Shown: in pieces, positions 8,294 to 15,438 of the stretch
Layout: every line of letters starts with the position of its first letter
Numbering within the stretch: the stretch's first letter is position 1
IMG/VR virus record: IMGVR_UViG_3300025732_000305
Span: 1 to 21,792 of that record
Reading direction: 5' to 3' (one strand)
DNA: 21,792 nucleotides
From: a virus
Position numbers and translations under genes: made by a program
The notes under the pieces: model-generated
What the model saw: the letters and a program-made list of their open reading frames with translations, nothing else
Told to the model about the DNA's origin: nothing
The model's database searches: none

Positions 8294-8626
8294 ATGAAAA
8301 ACATTTTAGACAAAATCAACAAAGCGGACGAAATCCAAGCCAACAAAGTTGAGTTAGGTACGCACGAAGTGGAGTTAGCGACTATTAAAATTCTTGAAGA
8401 CGATGCTGTAAGAATGAAAAAAGGTTTAGATAAATTAAAAGCATTACGTTTAGAAATGAGAAAAACCTATTTAGATTCAATAGATAAAGCAAACACTAAT
8501 TGGGGGGATTTTAAGCAAAAAGCAAAAGAACTTGGATTAGACCCAAATGAGTTTCCGTTAGTTAAAAGTTTTGTCGATAGACAAAGAGAACTTGACGATG
8601 CGTTTTACTTACCTAATAAATTATAA
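8294..8626 (+). CDS. Coiled-coil protein of the head module
   Basis: A 110-residue, almost wholly helical protein. Residues 1-75 show heptad-like spacing of Leu, Ile and Val with many Lys and Glu (for example LDKLKALRLEMRKTYLDSID), followed by WGDFKQKAKELGLDPNEFPL. No membrane segment or enzyme motif is seen. AAGGAT lies six bases before the ATG, one of the few Shine-Dalgarno-like sequences in the window. It sits directly before the acidic scaffold-like gene, so it may assist capsid assembly, but this is inference from location only. Confidence 0.65.
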   Translation: MKNILDKINKADEIQANKVELGTHEVELATIKILEDDAVRMKKGLDKLKALRLEMRKTYLDSIDKANTNWGDFKQKAKELGLDPNEFPLVKSFVDRQRELDDAFYLPNKL

Positions 8627-8637
8627 ATAAAAACAAA

Positions 8638-9237
8638 ATGAAAAATAGTACACTATTAGAAAAAATCAAAGCTATGCTTTCTAACGAAATTAAGTTAGAG
8701 CAAATGTTAATGGGCGATGGGGTTACTAAAATCGAAGCCGAAACTTTTGAAACAGGAAAAGAAGTTTTTGTCGTAACTGAAGACGAACAAAAAATTGCCG
8801 TTCCAGTAGGCGAATACGAATTAGAAGACGGGCGAATCTTAGTTATAGTTGAAGAAGGAATCATTTCTGAAATCAAAGAAAAAGAAGAAGAAGTTAAAGA
8901 GGAAGAAGTAACCGAAGAAGTTGCCGAACCAGTAGCCGAAGAAGAAATGACAACCGAAGCCCCTGTATCTACTCCAAAGAAAACAATCGAATCCATCGTT
9001 AAAGAAACATTCTTTAGTGAAATGGAAAAACTTAAAAAAGAAAACGAACTATTAAAAAGCGAATTAGCTAAGTTATCTAAAGTTGACGAAGTCGAAGAAA
9101 CAATGACCGAACTTTCAGAAGCCCCTGAACCTATCGCTTTTAATCCTGAAAACGAAGCAAAAACCGACCATTTTAAAATCGGTAAAAAAGCATCTAAAGG
9201 TATAATGGATTCCGTTCTTAACAAAATGTATAATTAA
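8638..9237 (+). CDS. Capsid scaffold-like acidic protein
   Basis: A 199-residue highly acidic protein immediately upstream of the major capsid gene. Residues 15-75 have a beta-rich segment (GDGVTKIEAETFETGKEVFV, PVGEYELEDGRILVI) typical of a group of Bacteroidetes phage head proteins; residues 80-110 are a Glu-rich linker (KEEEVKEEEVTEEVAE); residues 115-150 are a coiled coil (MEKLKKENELLKSELAKLSK); the end is a basic helix (KIGKKASKGIMDSVLNKMYN). Acidic coiled-coil proteins with a basic C-terminal capsid-binding helix between protease and capsid genes are usually scaffolds removed by the protease. The beta segment before the linker is less usual for scaffolds, so a decoration or head-tail role is not excluded. 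Confidence 0.65.
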   Translation: MKNSTLLEKIKAMLSNEIKLEQMLMGDGVTKIEAETFETGKEVFVVTEDEQKIAVPVGEYELEDGRILVIVEEGIISEIKEKEEEVKEEEVTEEVAEPVAEEEMTTEAPVSTPKKTIESIVKETFFSEMEKLKKENELLKSELAKLSKVDEVEETMTELSEAPEPIAFNPENEAKTDHFKIGKKASKGIMDSVLNKMYN

Positions 9238-9251
9238 TTTTTTAAAATAAA

Positions 9252-10187
9252 ATGCCAACAACAACTAACATCACAACATCGTACGCTGGTCAATGGGCTG
9301 GTAAGTACGTTTCTGCGGCTCTTTTGAGCGCACCAACAATCGAAGGCGGAGGGGTTACCGTTATGCCTAACGTAAAATTTAAATCAGTAATTCAAAGGGT
9401 TGAATCAAACGACATTCTAAAAGATGCCACCTGCGACTTTACACCTACTTCTACTGTTGATTTAACCGAGCGAGTTCTTGAAGTAAAAGACCTACAAGTA
9501 AACCTAACTTTTTGTAAGTCTCAATTTCATTCAACTTGGCAATCAATCGAAATGGGTTATTCGTCTTTTGATACTTTGCCTAAATCTTTTGCTGATTACT
9601 TAATAGCTTATGCTTCTGAGAAAGTTGCAGCCGCTAACGAGGTTTCTATTTGGCAAGGTTCTTCTGCAACGTCAGGTCAATTTGACGGATTATTTACAAC
9701 TGCTCAAGCCGATCCCGCTCTTCCAGTAGCGCAAAACATCGTTGGAGTTGCTATTGATGCTACTAACGTAATTGCCCAAATGCAATTAGTTTACGATGCT
9801 ATCCCTGCTTCTTTGTACGGAAAACCTGACTTAAAACTTTATGTTTCTCAAAACGTAGCTAAGGCTTATGTCGCTGCATTGGGTGGTTTCGCAGTAGCGG
9901 CTACTTCAAATTCAGGGGTTAATGCTCAAGGTACTATGTGGTACAACAACGGAGCGTTGACGTTCAACGGATTGCCTATCTTTATGGCTAACGGATTGCC
10001 TGCCGATTCAATGTTAGCTACAACCGTATCTAACCTTTATTTTGGTTGTTCACTTTTAAGCGATACGCAAGAAGTTAGAGTAATTGACACTTCGGCTACT
10101 TTAGGAGATGACAACGTTCGTGTAGTTATGCGAATGGCTGCAGGGGCGCAATACGGAGTTATCGAGGACATCGTAATTTACGGATAA
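9252..10187 (+). CDS. Major capsid protein
   Basis: A 311-residue protein whose pattern matches HK97-fold capsid proteins of Bacteroidetes phages: an N-terminal TNITTSYAGQWAGKYVSAAL, a central helix rich in Ala and Ile (FADYLIAYASEKVAAANEVS, then IWQGS), the LYVSQNVAKAYVAAL segment and a C-terminal RVVMRMAAGAQYGVIEDIVI. It has no delta domain of 100 residues at the N-terminus, consistent with a separate scaffold encoded just upstream. Codon use looks smoother than that of its neighbours, with common Ala GCT and Gly GGA/GGT codons as expected for a highly made protein. A 14-base gap separates it from the scaffold-like gene, and a GC-rich hairpin follows its stop, which may stabilise the mRNA or reduce read-through. 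Confidence 0.85.
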   Translation: MPTTTNITTSYAGQWAGKYVSAALLSAPTIEGGGVTVMPNVKFKSVIQRVESNDILKDATCDFTPTSTVDLTERVLEVKDLQVNLTFCKSQFHSTWQSIEMGYSSFDTLPKSFADYLIAYASEKVAAANEVSIWQGSSATSGQFDGLFTTAQADPALPVAQNIVGVAIDATNVIAQMQLVYDAIPASLYGKPDLKLYVSQNVAKAYVAALGGFAVAATSNSGVNAQGTMWYNNGALTFNGLPIFMANGLPADSMLATTVSNLYFGCSLLSDTQEVRVIDTSATLGDDNVRVVMRMAAGAQYGVIEDIVIYG

Positions 10188-10195
10188 TCGCAATT

Positions 10196-10224
10196 AATTA
10201 ACGGGGGCGGTTAATTTTGCCCCC
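10196..10224 (+). terminator. Hairpin after capsid gene, weak terminator or mRNA-stabilising element
   Basis: GGGGGC at 10203-10208 and GCCCCC at 10219-10224 form a perfect six-pair GC stem with a ten-base loop, followed by only TATTTAT, so termination would be partial at best. AATTAAC at 10196-10202 and GTTAATT at 10210-10216 can form a seven-pair stem that excludes the GC stem. Confidence 0.5.
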
Positions 10225-10253
10225 TATTTATAAACGAATAAAAACATAAAAAA

Positions 10254-10817
10254 ATGAGTTGCGATATATCACACGGAAGATTAGAACCTTGTAAAGATGC
10301 GGTAGGTGGTTTGCGTAATATTTACATTTTGAACTATGGTCTTTACGACCCCATTTCAGATGTAACGTATGATGCGACACCGGGCGAGGAAGACCAAATT
10401 ACTGCTATTGCTTTAACACCCGCTTCTACAATTTACAAGTACGAATTGAAAGGAACAAATTCCTTCGAAACCACTATTACGAGTTCACGAGAAAACGGAA
10501 CAACTTTCTTTGAACAAGTGTTGTCCATTCAGTTAAAAAAACAAGATGCGATTACACACAAACAAATCAAGTTGCTTTCTTACGGAAGACCAAATATTAT
10601 TGTTGAAAACAACAACGGGCAATTCTTTATTGCAGGTCTTGTCAGAGGAATGGACGTAACTGCGGGAACTATTGCCAACGGAACTGCACTTGGAGATATG
10701 ACAGGTTACACTTTGACTTTCACAGGTCAAGAACCAGTACCTGCTAACTTCTTAGATTGTTCCGATGAAGCTGGATTAGTTGCTTTATTGAATAACCCAA
10801 CGGTTGACAATAACTAA
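10254..10817 (+). CDS. Major tail tube protein
   Basis: A 187-residue protein with the signature of Bacteroidetes siphophage tail tube proteins: MSCDISHGRLEPCKDAVGGL at the start, then YKYELKGTNSFETTITSSRE and NGTTFFEQVLSIQLKK, LLSYGRPNIIVENNNGQFFI and GMDVTAGTIANGTALGDMTG, then YTLTFTGQEPVPANF. Copies of this protein stack to form the tail tube around the tape measure. It is placed with the capsid gene, away from the other tail genes of this window. Hairpins lie before and after it (the capsid hairpin and the strong terminator at 10839-10864), so the capsid-tube pair may be regulated as a high-expression block. Confidence 0.8.
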   Translation: MSCDISHGRLEPCKDAVGGLRNIYILNYGLYDPISDVTYDATPGEEDQITAIALTPASTIYKYELKGTNSFETTITSSRENGTTFFEQVLSIQLKKQDAITHKQIKLLSYGRPNIIVENNNGQFFIAGLVRGMDVTAGTIANGTALGDMTGYTLTFTGQEPVPANFLDCSDEAGLVALLNNPTVDNN

Positions 10818-10838
10818 GAATTTTACGTTCATAGCGTT

Positions 10839-10864
10839 AAGGGGGTGGCGACACCCCTTTTTTT
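10839..10864 (+). terminator. Intrinsic terminator after tail tube gene
   Basis: GGGGTG (10842-10847) and CACCCC (10852-10857) form a six-pair GC-rich stem with a GCGA tetraloop, extendable by G-T and A-T pairs, followed by seven Ts (10858-10864). This is a textbook Rho-independent terminator. Confidence 0.85.
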
Positions 10865-10898
10865 ATGCACAAAAAAACACAAAAAGAGTTATACATAT

Positions 10899-11231
10899 AT
10901 GATAGTAGTTTCAGAATCTAACACTTCGCAATCATTTGATTTTATACCGAGATACGGAACTCCCGTAACTTGCGAACTAACGGACGAAAACACGAACGTG
11001 CCTGTAATAGTTTCAGGAACATTTACAAGCGGCGATTATGTTCACTCATTTTCTGCGGTATTACCTACTTTGGAAAACCACTTTTACTGGGTTGAACTAA
11101 AAGACGGAAGCAACAACACCCTATTAAAAGAGAGAATGTTTTGCACGAATCAACCTATCGACACTTTCTCCGTGAACAACGGTGGATATGTCTCGAATCA
11201 AACAACTAACGACTTCATAATGTATGAGTAA
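10899..11231 (+). CDS. Small beta-rich structural protein
   Basis: A 110-residue protein rich in Thr, Ser, Val and Asn with alternating hydrophobic residues, as in a small beta sandwich (FDFIPRYGTPVTCELTDEN, VSGTFTSGDYVHSFSAVLP, FYWVELKDGSN, MFCTNQPIDTFSVNNG). Small proteins of this look occur near the portal or tube genes of Flavobacterium phages. The ATG at 10899 is chosen over an in-frame GTG at 10845, because the latter lies inside the terminator stem and adds an unlikely leader. The gene overlaps the portal start by eight bases. It may be a minor head or tail decoration protein; the function is not known. Confidence 0.6.
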   Translation: MIVVSESNTSQSFDFIPRYGTPVTCELTDENTNVPVIVSGTFTSGDYVHSFSAVLPTLENHFYWVELKDGSNNTLLKERMFCTNQPIDTFSVNNGGYVSNQTTNDFIMYE

Positions 11232-13026
11232 TAATGTCCACATTTTACAATTAGCGGAATACCAACAACCCGTACTTCAGGAAAACTCGCGCGATGCGTG
11301 GGTAGGTTGGGGAGAAAATAACGACTACTTCGATTATTTAATAGATAGGTATACAAATTCAACGACAAACGGCGCGATAATAAACAACGTTTCGCGTTTG
11401 ATATACGGAAAAGGTTTAAGCGCCTTAGACGCTTCGCGTAAGCCTAACGAGTATGCGCAAATGATGACTTTGTTTAGTAAAGATTGCGTTCGTAAAATGG
11501 TATTCGATAGAAAACTTTTTGGTCAATTTGCAATCCAAGTACATTACAACGAAAAGCACGATAAAATTCTAAAGGCTTACCATATACCCGTTAACCTATT
11601 AAGAGCGGAAAAATGTAACGACAAAGGCGAAGTAACGGGATATTATTATTCGGATAATTGGAAGGAAGTACGCAAGTTCCCGCCTATGCGGATTCCTGCA
11701 TTCGGACACTCAAAAGAAAAAATCGAAATCTTATTCGTTAAGCCTTATGGGGTTGGGATGAAATACTATGCCTACCCCGACTACCAAGGCGCGATACCTT
11801 ACGCAGTTCTTGAAGAAGAAGTAAGTGATTATCTAATTAACGAAGTTCAAAACGGCTTTTCAGGAACAAAAGTCGTTAACTTTAACAACGGAGTTCCTTC
11901 GGAAGAACAACAAGACTTAATAAGCCAAAAAGTTCTAGGAAAATTAACGGGTTCTAAAGGCCAAAAAGTTATCGTAGCTTTTAATTCCAACGTAGAATCA
12001 AAAACAACAGTCGACGATATACCGTTAAACGACGCACCCGACCATTACACGTATTTATCGGACGAATGTTTACGCAAAATAATGTTAGGCCATAACGTTA
12101 CTTCGCCTTTACTTTTCGGTATTGCTTCAACTAACGGGTTTAGTTCTAACGCGGACGAATTACAAAACTCGTTTATCCTATTCAACAATATGATTATTAA
12201 GCCGTTTCAAGACGAAATACTTGAAGCCTTTGATAAGGTATTAGCTTATAACGGAGTAGCGTTAAAATTATTCTTTAGAACTCTTAAACCGCTTGAATTT
12301 ACGGACTTAGAAAATGCACAAACGGAAGAACAAGTAACCGAAGAAACGGGAGCGGATGCAACGGAATTAAAAGCACAAAGCACCGAAGAACAAATAGCGT
12401 TAGCGTTACAAGAGTTCGGCGAACAACCGCAAGAAAATTGGCTATTAATAGACGAAGCACCAGTAGATTACGACACGGACGAAGAAGAAAACAACGCTCT
12501 TAAAGGCGAAAAAAGTTTATTCTCACGTTTAGTTGAATTAGTAAATACTGGGATCGCTTTTCCTAATTCAAAATCAGAGCAAGACGAAGTAATAGAGGGA
12601 ATAAAATTTATTACGAGATACGTTTACGAAGGCGAAGACGGCGGGAAATCAGGTAAGACAAGACCATTTTGTAAACTAATGAAATCGGCTAAAAAGATTT
12701 ATCGAAAAGAAGACATTCTAAGAATGAATCAATCAATCGTGAATGGGTTCTATGTAAACGCTGAAGGGCGAGAAATTGGCTTCGGTCCACGAGGAAATCT
12801 AACTTATGATATTTGGCTCTACAAAGGTGGTGCTAATTGTCATCATCGCTGGAACAAAAGAGTTTACGCACAGTTCGATACTCGCTTCGGGATTGACGTA
12901 AATAGTCCAAACGCTAAACAAATTGCGGTCAAAAAGGCAGAGAAATTTGGTTATAAAATTAAAAACAATGCACTTGTTTCGACACGTCCAATAGATATGC
13001 CGAACCGAGGATTTTTACCTAAATAA
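11224..13026 (+). CDS. Portal protein with C-terminal extension domain
   Basis: A 600-residue protein. Residues 1-365 look like a Bacteroidetes phage portal: an Asn/Tyr-rich start (WGENNDYFDYLIDRY), the helix around residues 53-65 (IINNVSRLIYGKGL), a central KAYHIPVNLLRAEKC segment and a long conserved region including LGHNVTSPLLFGIASTNGFS at about residues 289-308. A Glu/Thr/Gln-rich linker covers about 365-445. The final domain (about 455-600) holds RPFCKLMKSAKKIYRKEDI, YDIWLYKGGANCHHRW and a basic end. The Cys of FC, the Cys and the two His of GANCHHRW could bind a metal ion; similar motifs occur in Mu gpF-like or other head-morphogenesis domains. Portals form the dodecameric DNA channel of the capsid. 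The extension suggests that a minor head protein has become fused to the portal, as in related phages. Confidence 0.75.
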   Translation: MSNNVHILQLAEYQQPVLQENSRDAWVGWGENNDYFDYLIDRYTNSTTNGAIINNVSRLIYGKGLSALDASRKPNEYAQMMTLFSKDCVRKMVFDRKLFGQFAIQVHYNEKHDKILKAYHIPVNLLRAEKCNDKGEVTGYYYSDNWKEVRKFPPMRIPAFGHSKEKIEILFVKPYGVGMKYYAYPDYQGAIPYAVLEEEVSDYLINEVQNGFSGTKVVNFNNGVPSEEQQDLISQKVLGKLTGSKGQKVIVAFNSNVESKTTVDDIPLNDAPDHYTYLSDECLRKIMLGHNVTSPLLFGIASTNGFSSNADELQNSFILFNNMIIKPFQDEILEAFDKVLAYNGVALKLFFRTLKPLEFTDLENAQTEEQVTEETGADATELKAQSTEEQIALALQEFGEQPQENWLLIDEAPVDYDTDEEENNALKGEKSLFSRLVELVNTGIAFPNSKSEQDEVIEGIKFITRYVYEGEDGGKSGKTRPFCKLMKSAKKIYRKEDILRMNQSIVNGFYVNAEGREIGFGPRGNLTYDIWLYKGGANCHHRWNKRVYAQFDTRFGIDVNSPNAKQIAVKKAEKFGYKIKNNALVSTRPIDMPNRGFLPK

Positions 13027-13027
13027 G

Positions 13028-13528
13028 ATGGCGGAAGCATTACTAATTACGAGAGACGATTTGGTGCGGTTTACGGCACTCAACGGGAATATAGATACCG
13101 ATACCTTTATTCAATGGATTAAAGTCGCTCAGGACATTCATATACAACAATATACAGGCACTGAATTGTTAGAGAAAATCAAAGCGGATATAATCGCAAG
13201 TACGCTAATCAATCCTTACTTAGATTTGGTAGAGACCTATTTAAAGCCTATGTTGATACACTGGGCAATGGTGGAATATCTCCCCTTTATGGCATATACA
13301 ATGGCTAATAAGGGAATTTTCAAACATTCAAGTGAGAATGCAACCAATGTAGAAAAAAACGAGGTAGATTTTCTAATTGAAAAACAAAGATATTTAGCGC
13401 AAAATTATACTGAGAGATTCATTCAGTTTATGACATTTTCGGGAAATACTTTCCCCGAATATTACACGAACACGAACTCGGACATCTATCCAAACACGGA
13501 CTCAAATTATACAGGATGGGTAATATAA
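13028..13528 (+). CDS. Head-tail connector (gp6-like adaptor)
   Basis: A 166-residue mainly helical protein of the sort that follows the portal in Bacteroidetes phages. It starts MAEALLITRDDLVRFTALNG, continues with IQWIKVAQDIHIQQYTGTEL and MLIHWAMVEYLPFMAYTMAN and ends in a Tyr/Asn-rich tail (YYTNTNSDIYPNTDSNY). The helical core with an early TGxxLxxKI-type motif fits head-tail adaptor proteins, which form a ring under the portal. Its start lies one base after the portal stop. The C-terminal tail may extend into the neck, but this cannot be confirmed from sequence alone. Confidence 0.65.
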   Translation: MAEALLITRDDLVRFTALNGNIDTDTFIQWIKVAQDIHIQQYTGTELLEKIKADIIASTLINPYLDLVETYLKPMLIHWAMVEYLPFMAYTMANKGIFKHSSENATNVEKNEVDFLIEKQRYLAQNYTERFIQFMTFSGNTFPEYYTNTNSDIYPNTDSNYTGWVI

Positions 13529-13608
13529 AAAAGAACTACGAGCCAAAGAAAAGCAATATAATTAAGTTGCAAAAATTGATTAAGAAACTTCAAATAGTTA
13601 AGAAATGA
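13516..13608 (+). CDS. Basic microprotein (30 aa)
   Basis: ATG at 13516 overlaps the end of the connector gene by 13 bases and opens a 30-codon frame rich in Lys and Ile (MGNIKKNYEPKKSNIIKLQK and then LIKKLQIVKK). Its TGA overlaps the next start (13605-13608). The tight overlaps on both sides suggest that it is translated, but the protein is so short and of such simple composition that it could also just bridge translation to the next gene. It could form an amphipathic basic helix. No function can be given. Confidence 0.45.
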   Translation: MGNIKKNYEPKKSNIIKLQKLIKKLQIVKK

Positions 13609-13733
13609 ATGACTGGGGACAAGCAAGTGTTAATGAAATAGGGTGGGGACAAGCCGTAAGATTTGGAATGGAAATCGGTTGGGGTTCTATTTGTTTAATC
13701 AGTCCCTTCGGCGACACAAATATACGAGGATGA
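13605..13733 (+). CDS. WG-repeat microprotein (42 aa)
   Basis: ATG at 13605 opens a 42-codon frame reading MNDWGQASVNEIGWGQAVRF and ending with GWGSICLISPFGDTNIRG. It has three WG units; the first two are encoded by a direct DNA repeat (TGGGGACAAGC at 13613-13623 and 13643-13653). Short proteins starting MNDWG with repeated WG and Asn-rich segments occur at this place in many Bacteroidetes phages and are usually longer; here the protein stops early at the ATGA overlap with the next gene. The function is unknown. Position after the connector and before the holin leaves open either a structural or a lysis-related role. Confidence 0.55.
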   Translation: MNDWGQASVNEIGWGQAVRFGMEIGWGSICLISPFGDTNIRG

Positions 13734-13903
13734 ATGACCATTTAAAAGGACTATCGGTATTATATTTTCTCCTTAGCTACATAGGGGTAGCATTTGCAAT
13801 TTTTGAAGCACCATATTTTTTCGTCAAACTTTTTGCGGTTTCCTTTGGGTTGCTAAATACCATTCAACTTTTAAACGAATATAACGAGAGAGATGAAAAC
13901 TAA
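13730..13903 (+). CDS. Small two-segment membrane protein
   Basis: A 57-residue protein starting MNDHLKGLSVLYFLLSYIGV at the ATG at 13730, inside the previous stop. Two hydrophobic segments lie at about 8-25 and 29-48, separated by EAPY, with a charged tail (NEYNERDEN). It directly precedes the holin and overlaps it by eleven bases. A small second holin, pinholin or antiholin is possible from location and membrane topology, but nothing more specific can be seen. An upstream start in the same frame at 13643 would add a basic leader with no clear purpose, so I prefer the coupled ATG. Confidence 0.6.
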   Translation: MNDHLKGLSVLYFLLSYIGVAFAIFEAPYFFVKLFAVSFGLLNTIQLLNEYNERDEN

Positions 13904-14321
13904 TATATCTTTTATTTTGCTTTCGTTTTTAAGTATTCTTGCTCCCGTTGTACCTATGATATTAATAGCTATAACCTTTATTTGGTTAGATATGGTTTTC
14001 GGATTGTGGCGAAGTATTAAGTTAGGCGGGTGGAAGGCGATTCGTTCCCGAAGGTTATCGAACACAATTTCAAAATCACTGTTATATTCAGGGGCAATAG
14101 TTGCGGTTTTTTTCTTAGAAAAACACGTCCTATCAGACATCTTAGGAATGTTTATTTCAGTCGATTTAATACTCACCAAAGCATTTACTTTCTTCTGCAC
14201 TTTTGTTGAGATAAAAAGCATCAACGAAAGCTACGAAGACATTACAGGCAAGAACGTATTAAATGCGTTCAAGGAATTTCTAACACGCACCAAAGAAGAT
14301 TTAAATGAGTTCAAACCTTGA
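13893..14321 (+). CDS. Phage holin (holin family 4-like)
   Basis: A 142-residue membrane protein with three hydrophobic segments at about 5-32, 60-77 and 83-107, and a charged cytoplasmic C-terminal tail (INESYEDITGKN then KEDLNEF). The loop WLDMVFGLWRSIKLGGWKAI followed by RSRRLSNTISK resembles the loop of the toxin secretion/phage lysis holin family (Phage_holin_4), and many Flavobacterium phages have such a holin just before an amidase. It would form holes in the inner membrane and time lysis. It overlaps the endolysin gene by 17 bases, so expression is coupled. Confidence 0.75.
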   Translation: MKTNISFILLSFLSILAPVVPMILIAITFIWLDMVFGLWRSIKLGGWKAIRSRRLSNTISKSLLYSGAIVAVFFLEKHVLSDILGMFISVDLILTKAFTFFCTFVEIKSINESYEDITGKNVLNAFKEFLTRTKEDLNEFKP

Positions 14322-14958
14322 CATTCAAAAGATAGTCCAAAAGAGATTATCAAAGGGACAATTTTTTGAGGAAAATTCCGAGAAATCCCAAATCTATTTA
14401 CACCATACAGCAGGTAATGGAAACGCTGAAGGGGTGGCACGTTATTGGAATAGCAACGATTCGCAGATAGCAACGGCATTCGTAATCGGAGAAAACGGAA
14501 CAATCGTACAATGCTTTTCATCTAAACACTGGGCTTGGCACTTAGGAATAGATTCTCAGGATTTTGCGGTCAGGGGCTTAGGCTATAAGAACTTAAACAA
14601 ACTTTCGGTAGGAATTGAGGTGTGTAATTGGGGTATGCTAAAGGAAAGGGGAGGAAAATTCTTCAACTATGTAGGGGGCGAAATCAACCCAAGTTATGTA
14701 ACTACTTTAGAGGCCCCGTATAAGGGCTACCTACATTGGTATAGATACACGGATTCACAAATCGAATCCTTACGTCAACTTGTAGTATATCTCTGCGAAA
14801 CCTACGACATACCGAAGACCTATCGTGAGCAAATTTGGGGCTTAGATTTAGAAGCGTTTAAAGGTTCAAAAGGTATTTTCACTCATAATTCAGTCCGCAA
14901 GGATAAGTCCGATATTTACCCTTGTCCGAGAATGATTAAAATGCTACAAGATTTATGA
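14305..14958 (+). CDS. Endolysin, N-acetylmuramoyl-L-alanine amidase (Amidase_2)
   Basis: A 217-residue single-domain amidase of the Amidase_2/PGRP fold that cuts the bond between MurNAc and the stem peptide. The motif IYLHHTAG gives His33/His34 as zinc ligand candidates; SVGIEVCNWG is the central strand; THNSVRKDKSDIYPCPRM near the end gives His194, Lys201 and Cys207, matching the H-x-x-x-R-x-D-K-x-D-x-x-P pattern of this fold with Cys as third zinc ligand. No signal peptide is visible, so release through the holin is expected. There is no separate cell wall-binding domain, as is usual for phages of Gram-negative hosts. Confidence 0.88.
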   Translation: MSSNLDIQKIVQKRLSKGQFFEENSEKSQIYLHHTAGNGNAEGVARYWNSNDSQIATAFVIGENGTIVQCFSSKHWAWHLGIDSQDFAVRGLGYKNLNKLSVGIEVCNWGMLKERGGKFFNYVGGEINPSYVTTLEAPYKGYLHWYRYTDSQIESLRQLVVYLCETYDIPKTYREQIWGLDLEAFKGSKGIFTHNSVRKDKSDIYPCPRMIKMLQDL

Positions 14959-15422
14959 TACGTTTAATGCTATTTATAAGCGTTTTAACGCTACTTTCGT
15001 GTTCAAGTGAACGCAAAGCACAATACCACTACCGAAAGGCTCTTAAACACGGTCTAAAGGTGGTTAAAGATACTGACACAATTCGCATAACTACCTTAGA
15101 TAGTTTTCCTGTCATTATTAATAACGAAATTGTTTACGAAAAATTCATAACTACTAAGGATACTATAATAGAATTTAAGAATATTTACGTTCCGAAAACA
15201 CGCTTTCAAACAAGAATCGAATACAAGGAAAGAATCAAGACACTTCGGATAGAAGGAAAGACGAAATGGAAAACTGCTAAAGCGGTTCAGCCAGTGAAAT
15301 ATCGAACAAATTGGTGGGTTGTTTTGATTGCTTTCGTGCTTGGATTCATTATAAGATTCATTCTAAATTCGACCTTTATTAATAGGGTTCAACTTTTCTT
15401 CCGATATTTCGGTCAAATTTAA
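14955..15422 (+). CDS. Lipoprotein with C-terminal membrane segment, u-spanin candidate
   Basis: A 155-residue protein beginning MIRLMLFISVLTLLSC, a short signal peptide with lipobox LLSC (acylated Cys16). A charged periplasmic part with beta-like segments (residues 25-110) follows, then one hydrophobic segment at about 119-137 (NWWVVLIAFVLGFIIRFIL) and an 18-residue tail. A lipid anchor at the N-terminus and a transmembrane anchor at the C-terminus is the layout of unimolecular spanins such as T1 gp11, which bridge outer and inner membranes and fuse them after the cell wall is cut. The gene directly follows holin and endolysin with an ATGA overlap. Function is inferred from topology and context; a plain phage lipoprotein is the alternative. 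Confidence 0.65.
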   Translation: MIRLMLFISVLTLLSCSSERKAQYHYRKALKHGLKVVKDTDTIRITTLDSFPVIINNEIVYEKFITTKDTIIEFKNIYVPKTRFQTRIEYKERIKTLRIEGKTKWKTAKAVQPVKYRTNWWVVLIAFVLGFIIRFILNSTFINRVQLFFRYFGQI

Positions 15423-15438
15423 CAAATCAAACTTGCCT

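Noticed and set aside
8613-9224. 203-codon open frame on the - strand opposite the scaffold-like gene
   Set aside because: It is Ser-rich because the + strand gene is rich in GAA/GAG codons; no start region, promoter or neighbouring - strand gene supports it.
10212-10219. TAATTTTG as a promoter -7 element before the tail tube gene
   Set aside because: It matches TAnnTTTG but has no TTG at the right distance and lies within the hairpin arms, so a chance match is more likely.
10845-10898. GTG start upstream of the gene at 10899
   Set aside because: It lies within the stem of the intrinsic terminator after the tail tube gene and adds 18 residues of poor composition; the ATG at 10899 is a better start.
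13643-13729. N-terminal extension of the small membrane protein
   Set aside because: The extension reads through the WG microprotein in another frame, and the ATG at 13730 has the ATGA overlap seen all over this phage.
15433-15438. TTG start for the metallophosphoesterase
   Set aside because: It adds only two residues before an ATG at 15439, which is the more usual start codon.
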